From the NCBI GenBank assembly GCA_946887155.1, contig CAMPKM010000170.1, positions 1 through 6,638 of the forward strand: 6,638 nt of DNA. The letters are read 5' to 3'. The stretch comes from an uncultured Gemmatimonadota bacterium (GTDB taxonomy: Bacteria; Gemmatimonadota; Gemmatimonadetes; Gemmatimonadales; Gemmatimonadaceae). This document shows positions 1-5,342 of this stretch, piece after piece; the first letter of the stretch is position 1, and each line of letters opens with the position of its first letter. The notes below the pieces were generated by a model. It did not search any database. It was not told the origin of the DNA and was given only the letters and a program-made list of their open reading frames with translations. Made by a program: the position numbers and the translations under genes.

Positions 1-2
1 AC

Positions 3-641
3 CGCGTCGTCACGGTCGTCGGCATCGCTCGTGATGGAAAGTACCGAACGTTAGGCGAGCAGCCCCGTGGGTTCGTCTACGTCCCGTTCGCACAACGATA
101 CCTCGGCACCATGTCGCTGCTCGTCAGGTCCGCGCCGGGCGCCCCATTGACGCAGCCGGTCCGCCGGCTCGTCGCCGGGCTCGATCCGTCCCTGCCCATC
201 CTGTTGTCGGACACCATGGAGGCGCGTGTAGCGATCGGCCTCTTTCCGCAGCGCGTCGCCATCTGGATGTCGGGCGTGCTCGGGGCGGTGGCCCTGCTGC
301 TGGCGCTGATCGGGATCTACGGTGTCACCGCCTTCGGCGTCGCCCAGCGAACGCGGGAAATCGGGATCCGGATCGCGTTAGGCTCGTCACAGCGCAGCGT
401 CCTCACCAGCGTGCTGGGTGAGGGGCTGCGGCTGGGGGGAATCGGGGTGGCCATCGGCCTCATTGGCGCGGTGGCGGCGACGCGCCTGCTCGAGAGCATG
501 TTGTTCGGGATATCGGGCACCGACCCGATTGCGCTCGGCGCCGCCGGGACCGTTTTGCTTGCCGCCGCCCTGGTGGCGAGTTGGGTACCAGCCCGCCGGG
601 CGGCCCGCGTTCACCCGATGGTGGCGCTCAGGCAGGAGTAA
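3..641 (+). CDS. ABC transporter permease, MacB/FtsX-like (ADOP type), C-terminal fragment
   Basis: This is the last 212 residues of an inner-membrane FtsX/MacB-type permease; the reading frame is open to the left edge, so the start is missing. The opening stretch (VVGIARDGKYRTLGE) is the end of the periplasmic MacB-like domain. It is followed by a membrane segment at visible residues 86-108, the conserved cytoplasmic loop TREIGIRIALG (117-127), two more membrane segments (about 145-162 and 175-195) and the typical ending WVPARRAARVHPMVALR. This arrangement matches the C-terminal FtsX domain of the Acidobacterial duplicated orphan permease family, whose members are usually about 800 residues long. 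Such proteins use the mechanical force of a partner ATPase; the substrate cannot be told from the sequence. The gene is convergent with the DUF6702 gene, with only 5 bp between the two stop codons. Family assignment is confident; ADOP rather than ordinary MacB is inferred from the wording of the domain. Confidence 0.9.
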   Translation, partial: RVVTVVGIARDGKYRTLGEQPRGFVYVPFAQRYLGTMSLLVRSAPGAPLTQPVRRLVAGLDPSLPILLSDTMEARVAIGLFPQRVAIWMSGVLGAVALLLALIGIYGVTAFGVAQRTREIGIRIALGSSQRSVLTSVLGEGLRLGGIGVAIGLIGAVAATRLLESMLFGISGTDPIALGAAGTVLLAAALVASWVPARRAARVHPMVALRQE

Positions 642-646
642 GTCCG

Positions 647-1114
647 TCAGTCCAGTTTCGCTTCCGGGGCGCGGGCGCTCAGGACGAGCGTTCGCGCCTT
701 CGATTTCCTCTCGACCCGGATGATGCTGATCTGGTCGGGGAACCGGTCGAACATCAGCGCATTCCGGATCCGCAGGTCACCGTCGCCAACCGGGACAGCC
801 GTTCGCGCGCAAAGCCACGTCAGGCCATCCGCGGACCGCATACCACACCACGACAGCGGTACCGGCTTTCCGTCCTTCAACAGGATTACTGACCGTTCAA
901 AGTAGACGCGCGCGACCGCCTCGGCCGAGTTGCCTCGCAGGGCCGTCGTCCTGCCTAGCGAGTCGATTGCCGAGCCGAAGTCGTCGGCAAACAAACGGAC
1001 CGAGAGCGTCAGGTAGTCGCCCCGTTTTTCACGCGATACCTCGGTGTACGACGTGTGGAGCGGATGGGCGAACGACGCCAGCGCCACGCCGATGGCGAGC
1101 ACGATGGGCTTCAC
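647..1114 (-). CDS. DUF6702 family exported protein
   Basis: A small exported protein of 155 residues with no known function. The chosen start is the GTG at 1114, whose bases overlap the TGA stop of the HupE/UreJ gene (GTGA), indicating translational coupling; a GGAG lies about 10 bases upstream. A second GTG directly before it is possible and would add one residue. Residues 1-16 form a signal peptide with probable cleavage after A16, leaving HPLHTS at the mature N-terminus, the typical DUF6702 opening. The pattern TLSVRLFADDF and the overall length fit this family. C90 and C102 could form a disulfide. It is the last gene of the minus-strand cluster. In other bacteria this family is, as far as I recall, found beside HupE/UreJ-type proteins, which supports a shared role. 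The family call rests on recognising the pattern, not on a search. Confidence 0.8.
   Translation of the reverse strand: MKPIVLAIGVALASFAHPLHTSYTEVSREKRGDYLTLSVRLFADDFGSAIDSLGRTTALRGNSAEAVARVYFERSVILLKDGKPVPLSWCGMRSADGLTWLCARTAVPVGDGDLRIRNALMFDRFPDQISIIRVERKSKARTLVLSARAPEAKLD
666..700 (+). terminator. Candidate intrinsic terminator of the permease gene
   Basis: Bases 668-680 and 686-698 form a 13-bp stem around a 5-base loop (aggac), with two further possible G-U pairs at the base. Two internal pairs are G-U when read as plus-strand RNA but C-A mismatches on the minus strand, so the hairpin favours plus-strand transcripts. It starts about 25 bases after the permease stop and lies inside the 3' end of the convergent DUF6702 gene. 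Only a weak, interrupted T-rich stretch (ttcgatttcc) follows, so it may instead be a 3'-end protecting hairpin. Confidence 0.5.
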
Positions 1115-1725
1115 CACGGCGCGCGCTCCACGGCCCAGACTCCGCCCATGACCGCGACGCCGAGTGACACGGCTGCCACCCGCAACTGGAATGCAGCCGA
1201 GGTGCTTCTTTTCATGATGAACGCCATCATGGCACGATCGACCGCCGCCAATACCGCGAAACAGGCAATGAGTACGGCGACCTGGCCAAGTTCGATGCCA
1301 ATGTTGAAGCCGAAGAGGGGTCCCGCGACGGAACCGGGAAAAATCTCCCGCAGGTAGCCGGCGAATCCTGCGCCGTGAACCAGGCCGAACGTGCCGGCGA
1401 GCAGCGTCCGGCGCCTGGCGCTGACTCGCCGCTGGCGGACCCCGCGGGTGACGATGTTCTCGATTCCGGTCGCGACAATCGTCAGCGGAATCAGGAACTC
1501 GACGATACCCGGATCGGGCAGCAATCCCGGACGCCACACGGCGAGGGCCAGCGTGAGCGAGTGTCCGATCGTGAACGCAGTGACCACGACGACGGCCTGC
1601 CGCCATTCGGTCCAGCGGTAGACTGCCGCCAGGACCAGCAGGAACAGGATATGATCGAGTGCCCCGGCGGCCGTGATGTGGCCGAAGCCTAACGAGGCGA
1701 ACGACCGGAGCGTGGAGAGATCCAT
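1111..1725 (-). CDS. HupE/UreJ-type integral membrane protein (HupE_UreJ_2 family)
   Basis: An inner-membrane protein of 204 residues with about six membrane segments (roughly 18-36, 43-62, 74-92, 108-125, 137-162, 180-198). Polar residues typical of the family lie within or next to these segments: GH at 15-16, LDHILF at 23-28, FTIGHS at 51-56 (H55), E76, E89, FGLVHGAGFAG at 113-123 (H117) and FNIGIELGQ at 140-148 (E145). Classical HupE and UreJ are linked to nickel supply for hydrogenase and urease, but this sub-family is uncharacterised and no hydrogenase or urease gene is visible here. The ATG is preceded by AGG overlapping the TAG stop of the TPR gene 6 bp upstream, and the 3' end overlaps the DUF6702 start by 4 bp, so the three genes are very likely one transcript. 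Transport of a metal ion is an inference from the histidines and the family name. Confidence 0.87.
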   Translation of the reverse strand: MDLSTLRSFASLGFGHITAAGALDHILFLLVLAAVYRWTEWRQAVVVVTAFTIGHSLTLALAVWRPGLLPDPGIVEFLIPLTIVATGIENIVTRGVRQRRVSARRRTLLAGTFGLVHGAGFAGYLREIFPGSVAGPLFGFNIGIELGQVAVLIACFAVLAAVDRAMMAFIMKRSTSAAFQLRVAAVSLGVAVMGGVWAVERAPW

Positions 1726-1731
1726 GGCAAC

Positions 1732-3039
1732 CTACGGAATGACCCGGCTGGACAGGTTGCTGACCGTCTGCCGTGCCTCGGCCCGCTGCGACTCGGACAG
1801 CGCGCGCTCGCCCTGCAGGGCCACTTCCAGGTGTACCCTGGCCAGCGACGGATCGCCGGCCGCCAGCTCGATCATCCCCGCGCGGAATCGGAGCGCGGGC
1901 TCGACGTTCCCCATTGCGGTAGCGCGCCGGGAGATGCGAAGCGCGTCATTCGACTGCCCGGACTTGTGCAGTGCCCACGCCAGCAGATCCAGCGTATGGA
2001 TGTCGCGCCTGACGAGTGTGTCAGCCGCAACCCGCCGTGCGATGCCGCCTGGGACGGTGTCCTGGTCGAGCAGGGTAAACGCCAACGCACGATTGATCTC
2101 ACGCTGGCGCTGGCTCGCCGCGTCCAGGGCAACGATATACGCACCGGCCTCTTCCCTCCGGCCAAGGAGTGTGTGGCCCCTGGCCAGCAGCGCGAGCGCA
2201 TCCGGCGTCGGCACGTCCGCGATCACGGTCTCGGCCGATTCAATCGCCTTACGCCATGAACCGTCGGCGGCTTCGAGATGCGCCTGCGCCAGGATCAGCC
2301 GCCAATCGCCCGGTGACTCCCTGAGACCGGAACGAATCGCCGCTGACGCATGTCGCAGGTTCCCGTGGCGCAGCTCGACGTCCGCAAGACGGAGGTCGTA
2401 CCACGCACGTTGCTCCCCACCAAGGTCCGGGCGCTGGTGGGCCTCATCCCTGGCGGCGGCAAGGATGCGGCGCGCTTCACCCGGCTGGCCCGTAAGCTCG
2501 GCCCAGCGCGCGAGCCGGGGGGCGATACCGAGGTCCTCGCGATGCGCCCGCAACGACCCGAGCAACGTAATCGCTTCACGATATTCACCGACTTCCATGA
2601 GGACTTCGGCGAGCAGTGCTCGATAGGCAGGCGTTTCCGGGTCGAATCCAACGAGGTCTCGCGCCACCTTCAGCGCCTCGGTGAAGCGATGCTGGGCGAC
2701 CAGCGCGTTCACGAGCAGGGCGGCGCTGCGGCCGTTCCGGCGGCTGCGCTGGCCGAGCGATCGCCTGGCGAGCGCTTCGGCCTGCGCGAGGGCATCCTCG
2801 TTTCCGCGCATCCGGCCCTCTTCGAGCAACAGCGCCGCCAACTGCGCCATGTCGAGCGCGCTCCTGGGATCCTCCTCCAGCCGGCGCTCATGAAATGCGA
2901 TCGCCTGTCTCCGCTGCACCGAAGACCCTGATTTTCGTTCGGCGTCGAACCGCGCCGCTCCCACAGTGGGGAGGAACCAGGCCGCGGCGCTGCCACCAAT
3001 GAGGATCAGCGCGGCCAGCAGACGATAGATCAGTCGCAT
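1732..3039 (-). CDS. Membrane-anchored tetratricopeptide repeat protein
   Basis: A 435-residue protein with an N-terminal hydrophobic segment (about residues 5-24) that serves as signal anchor or signal peptide; no lipobox cysteine is present. The remainder is a chain of helical TPR-like pairs, clearest at about 105-134, 136-164, 211-242, 244-275, 279-308, 346-376 and 382-412, with the usual small-residue and A-L-A patterns. TPR arrays are protein-binding scaffolds, so it probably docks other envelope proteins of this cluster on the outer face of the inner membrane. It lies 62 bp downstream of the lipoprotein gene and 6 bp upstream of the HupE/UreJ gene. There is no Shine-Dalgarno before the ATG; a TATACT box sits 8 bases upstream instead, compatible with a leaderless transcript. 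The TPR call is firm; the binding partner is unknown. Confidence 0.85.
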   Translation of the reverse strand: MRLIYRLLAALILIGGSAAAWFLPTVGAARFDAERKSGSSVQRRQAIAFHERRLEEDPRSALDMAQLAALLLEEGRMRGNEDALAQAEALARRSLGQRSRRNGRSAALLVNALVAQHRFTEALKVARDLVGFDPETPAYRALLAEVLMEVGEYREAITLLGSLRAHREDLGIAPRLARWAELTGQPGEARRILAAARDEAHQRPDLGGEQRAWYDLRLADVELRHGNLRHASAAIRSGLRESPGDWRLILAQAHLEAADGSWRKAIESAETVIADVPTPDALALLARGHTLLGRREEAGAYIVALDAASQRQREINRALAFTLLDQDTVPGGIARRVAADTLVRRDIHTLDLLAWALHKSGQSNDALRISRRATAMGNVEPALRFRAGMIELAAGDPSLARVHLEVALQGERALSESQRAEARQTVSNLSSRVIP

Positions 3040-3047
3040 CGTGAAGG

Positions 3048-3053
3048 AGTATA
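3048..3053 (-). promoter_or_regulatory. Possible -10 element for a leaderless TPR-gene transcript
   Basis: The minus strand reads TATACT here, one mismatch from the TATAAT consensus, ending 8 bases before the TPR ATG. With usual spacing, transcription would start about two bases before the ATG, which would explain the absence of a Shine-Dalgarno. No good -35 box is visible 16-18 bases upstream, so this remains tentative. Confidence 0.35.
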
Positions 3054-3062
3054 ACCAGTTTC

Positions 3063-3094
3063 CGGGCGCCAGGTCGTTAGGCCCGACGTCCGGG
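3063..3094. other. Alternative short hairpins between the lipoprotein and TPR genes
   Basis: The 62-bp gap holds two mutually exclusive small stems on the plus strand: CGGGC (3063-3067) with GCCCG (3081-3085), and CCCG (3082-3085) with CGGG (3091-3094). A CGTTAGG heptamer (3075-3081) sits mostly in the loop of the first. There is no T-tract, so a true terminator is unlikely. The structure might moderate read-through from the lipoprotein gene, but this is speculative. Confidence 0.25.
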
Positions 3095-3101
3095 AGGATG
3101 G

Positions 3102-3644
3102 TTACTGGGTTGGCGCGGCGAGATAGGGGAACGTCGGGGAGAAGGGCTTGTCGTTGGCGTTCACGTTGTCAGACGCGAGACCGGGGCTGGTGTTACTGTC
3201 GTCGAGCAGGTTACCGAACACGGCGGCCAGGCCTGCGTCGACCACGTCATCGCTCAGGTTCCGTCCTCCCCAGCCATTGGCGAGGGCCCAGCCAAGCCAA
3301 CCCGACGTGGATGCATCTCGATTGGGAAATACCAGGAGCATATCCGGGACCAGGACCGACGATACGGTGGTCTGGACCGCGTTGTTGCGTCCGGCAACGT
3401 CGCGTATGAAGCGCTCGATTTTTGTCTTGAAGCCGTTGGCGACGTCAGTCGACGGAATGCTGGTGTTGTGCAGTCCGTGGTCGCGCTTGAGGAAGAAGAC
3501 TTCGCTCACGAGGGGATTGCCGAGTCGCTCGATCTGCACATACTCGCGTGTAGAGACTGGACCAGTGATGTCGTTGTCGTCGTCATCACTGCACGCGGTC
3601 GCGACGACCGCCATCGCGGCAACCGACAGCAGAAACTTGTTCAT
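3102..3644 (-). CDS. DUF4331 C-terminal-half lipoprotein
   Basis: A 180-residue lipoprotein holding the second half of a DUF4331 protein. The signal peptide ends in VVATAC with the lipidated cysteine at C18, followed directly by SDDDDN, which resembles the surface-export signal of Bacteroidota lipoproteins. DUF4331 hallmarks are RLGNPLVSEV (40-49), GGRNLSDDVVD (126-136) and a closing DNVNAND plus PFSPTFPYLAAP (159-178). The first half of the domain is missing and is encoded by the gene 60 bp upstream, in the same reading frame. A GAGG lies 9 bases before the ATG and the signal peptide is complete, so this is a functional second gene, not a remnant. Function of DUF4331 is unknown; outer-membrane surface location is inferred from the acidic run after the cysteine. 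Confidence 0.87.
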   Translation of the reverse strand: MNKFLLSVAAMAVVATACSDDDDNDITGPVSTREYVQIERLGNPLVSEVFFLKRDHGLHNTSIPSTDVANGFKTKIERFIRDVAGRNNAVQTTVSSVLVPDMLLVFPNRDASTSGWLGWALANGWGGRNLSDDVVDAGLAAVFGNLLDDSNTSPGLASDNVNANDKPFSPTFPYLAAPTQ

Positions 3645-3704
3645 GGATTGAATCCTCGGTAAGTGCGGGGTTGGCTGGATTGCTGGATGTGCCGCCCATC
3701 AGGT

Positions 3705-4415
3705 TCAGCGACTGACGGTGCCCCATACGCCGATGCTGGCGTCGGCGCCGGAAGCGTTCGTGAGCATCGCTTTCGGGACCTCGACGACGATGGCCAGGGC
3801 GTTGTAGTCCCGGAGGAAATCGATACCCGGGCTCCGGAACGACGTGGCCGTTTGCGTCTGCGGCTGAGACAATGGCCCGGTCGATGGGCGCCGGTCCGGG
3901 ACGATGGCGAAGAATTGCTCGAGGTCAATGAAGAAGGGGTCGTCCCGGAGACCGGCGAACACCTGCACGCCGGTGGCCGTACCTAACGACTGACCGACGG
4001 CACCCGAGATGGCCTGGGGATCGGTGACCAGCACACTGCGCATGCCGGTCGTCGCCGGGGCCACCGGTCCGCGTACGGTGATGGTCTGGTTCGCCCCTGC
4101 TCCGTTGAACGTGACCTGGATGACGCGGTCCTCGATCGCGTCGCCATCGCTATCGATCCGGAACTGGTACAGCAGGTTGTTGTCGAACGACGCGCTCGTG
4201 CCCTGTAATGGCGAAGACGTCGTCATCGCCAGGACGATGCGGTCGGCGCCGGAGCCGGGGAACGCAAAGACATCGTTGATGTCCATGCGCGGATTCAACT
4301 CGACTTCGGGTGTGTCCTGGTGATCCGACGCGAGCAGTCGTTGGCCGGCAAGGATCGCGACCGCTACCGTAATGGCTCCCGCGGCACTCCGTCGCGCGGG
4401 CGAAAAGACTGGCAT
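3705..4415 (-). CDS. DUF4331 N-terminal-half exported protein
   Basis: A 236-residue exported protein carrying the first half of DUF4331. A signal peptide covers about residues 1-29 (basic PARR, hydrophobic AAGAITVAVAILAG, probable cleavage after A29), leaving SDHQDTPE as mature start, a family hallmark. Further signatures are DINDVFAF (45-52), an acidic DSDGDAIED loop (88-96) that resembles calcium-binding loops, and FAGLRDDPFFID (153-164). It ends at VWGTVSR, the point where full-length DUF4331 proteins continue into the part encoded by the next gene. Two in-frame TGA codons (TGA-ACC-TGA) close it. GGGAGG lies 6 bases before the ATG, but within a perfect hairpin that could hide it from ribosomes. 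It is separated from the anti-sigma gene by 111 bp and may have its own promoter. The double arginine is a poor match to a Tat signal, so Sec export is likelier. Confidence 0.88.
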   Translation of the reverse strand: MPVFSPARRSAAGAITVAVAILAGQRLLASDHQDTPEVELNPRMDINDVFAFPGSGADRIVLAMTTSSPLQGTSASFDNNLLYQFRIDSDGDAIEDRVIQVTFNGAGANQTITVRGPVAPATTGMRSVLVTDPQAISGAVGQSLGTATGVQVFAGLRDDPFFIDLEQFFAIVPDRRPSTGPLSQPQTQTATSFRSPGIDFLRDYNALAIVVEVPKAMLTNASGADASIGVWGTVSR

Positions 4416-4421
4416 TCGTGG

Positions 4422-4448
4422 CCTCCCGATGGGTGGGTGTTCGGGAGG
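4422..4448 (-). promoter_or_regulatory. Hairpin masking the Shine-Dalgarno of the DUF4331 N-half gene
   Basis: CCTCCCGA at 4422-4429 and TCGGGAGG at 4441-4448 form a perfect 8-bp inverted repeat with an 11-base loop. In the minus-strand mRNA the 3' arm is TCGGGAGG, which contains the GGGAGG Shine-Dalgarno, 6 bases before the ATG. The folded state would therefore block initiation, suggesting control by a protein, small RNA, temperature or upstream translation. No T-run follows, so it is not a terminator. The repeat is seen directly; the control role is inference. Confidence 0.55.
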
Positions 4449-4456
4449 GATACGTC

Positions 4457-4501
4457 GGATCTATCGAAGTGGATCTCTGAAAGTCAGGTCAGAGTTCAGA
4501 G
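4457..4501. repeat. Cluster of short repeats upstream of the DUF4331 genes (possible operators)
   Basis: GGATCT occurs at 4457-4462 and 4471-4476. CTCTGA at 4475-4480 faces TCAGAG at 4489-4494 as a 6-bp inverted repeat, and TCAGAG is repeated at 4496-4501. All lie in the 111-bp gap between the anti-sigma and DUF4331 genes, upstream of the start-masking hairpin, where a promoter would be expected. No convincing -35/-10 pair was found. These are candidates for regulator binding only. Confidence 0.3.
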
Positions 4502-4526
4502 GTGGGCGCTTTGCACCTTGCGCTAC

Positions 4527-5342
4527 CTACCTGGGTTGTCCGGCAATCACGATTTCCCCGGTCGGCTGCGGAACGCCGCCGGCTGGCTCGTCCGTAACGG
4601 CGATCGTTTGCAGGGCGTCGGGAGCCAGGGGATACTGGGCGCTGACCACTGCGCTGCCTGCCGGATCCGGTGCGAAAGTGCCGGCGCTGATGCGCTGGCC
4701 GTCACGGGTAATCAACCATAACTGATAGGTGCGGCCCGCCGGCGGTGCGGGCATGTCGTGGGCAAACATCGTCCAGGTGTTCGTCGCCTGCGCCCAGAAC
4801 ATGCGCGCGTTAGGCCGGCGGTTGCTCGCGACCAGATCAACGACCTTCACGTCCGCACCGGCAAGGGCCAATAATACGCGCTCGCGCTCGGCCAGCGTGT
4901 CGCGGAGTTGGGCCACCCGGAGCGATTCCGCCGCCAGCGCAACCCGGGCGTCGTCACGCTCACGAACCACGGAACCGTGCTGCATGACCGCGACAATGAA
5001 AGCGATCGATGCAGCGGCGGCGAGCCACCACGGCAGTGCGGCGCGGCGCGGCCGGGTCTCACTCCGGGAGTCGATCACGGCATCCGTTGCCGTTCCGTCG
5101 CGCCGGGCACGATCGAGCAGTCGCTGCCTGATCCCGGCGCTCCTGTCCGGATCCATGATACGCGTCGGCGCCATCGCGGACAGCGAGGCCGCCGCCTCGC
5201 GCATCGCGCGGAGTTCCGCGCGGCATGAATCGCATGTCGACAGGTGCGCGTCGATCGCGGCGCTTTCATCGGGCGAAAGCGCATCCAGCGAATATGCGCC
5301 CAACTCGGCGCGAACCTCGTCATGCGTCCAGGGGTTCGTCAT
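4527..5342 (-). CDS. Zinc-finger anti-sigma factor, RskA type
   Basis: A 271-residue single-pass membrane anti-sigma factor that holds the neighbouring ECF sigma factor inactive until an envelope signal triggers its release. The cytoplasmic N-terminus has the anti-sigma zinc-finger pattern H33-x3-C37-x2-C40, with H7 a possible additional ligand. A membrane segment lies at about 101-120, a charged probable coiled coil at 126-156, and an RskA-like periplasmic domain from 160 onward with FWAQATNTWTMFAHDMPAPP, YQLWLI (206-211) and AVTDEPAGGVPQPTGEIVIAG-type ending. All key residues are intact. Its ATG overlaps the sigma TGA (ATGA), and GGGAG precedes it by 8 bases, so the pair is co-translated in a fixed ratio. 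The signal sensed is unknown. Confidence 0.93.
   Translation of the reverse strand: MTNPWTHDEVRAELGAYSLDALSPDESAAIDAHLSTCDSCRAELRAMREAAASLSAMAPTRIMDPDRSAGIRQRLLDRARRDGTATDAVIDSRSETRPRRAALPWWLAAAASIAFIVAVMQHGSVVRERDDARVALAAESLRVAQLRDTLAERERVLLALAGADVKVVDLVASNRRPNARMFWAQATNTWTMFAHDMPAPPAGRTYQLWLITRDGQRISAGTFAPDPAGSAVVSAQYPLAPDALQTIAVTDEPAGGVPQPTGEIVIAGQPR

Noticed and set aside
1115..1606. Upstream extension of the DUF6702 frame to an ATG at 1606
   Set aside because: The extra 164 residues overlap the HupE/UreJ gene in another frame and look like arginine-rich shadow sequence; the GTG at 1114 gives an intact signal peptide and a GTGA overlap.
1673..2626. Long plus-strand open frame (317 residues) opposite the TPR gene
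   Set aside because: Composition is Ser/Arg/Ala-rich with no recognisable domain; it mirrors the codon pattern of the clear TPR gene on the other strand, as is common in GC-rich DNA.
3645..3704. DUF4331 pair as a single gene broken by a nonsense mutation (pseudogene)
   Set aside because: Two in-frame TGA codons, an own Shine-Dalgarno and a complete lipoprotein signal peptide on the second half argue for two working genes.
4422..4448. Hairpin before the DUF4331 gene as a Rho-independent terminator of the anti-sigma transcript
   Set aside because: No T-tract follows, and the 3' arm is the Shine-Dalgarno with proper spacing to an ATG; translation control fits better.
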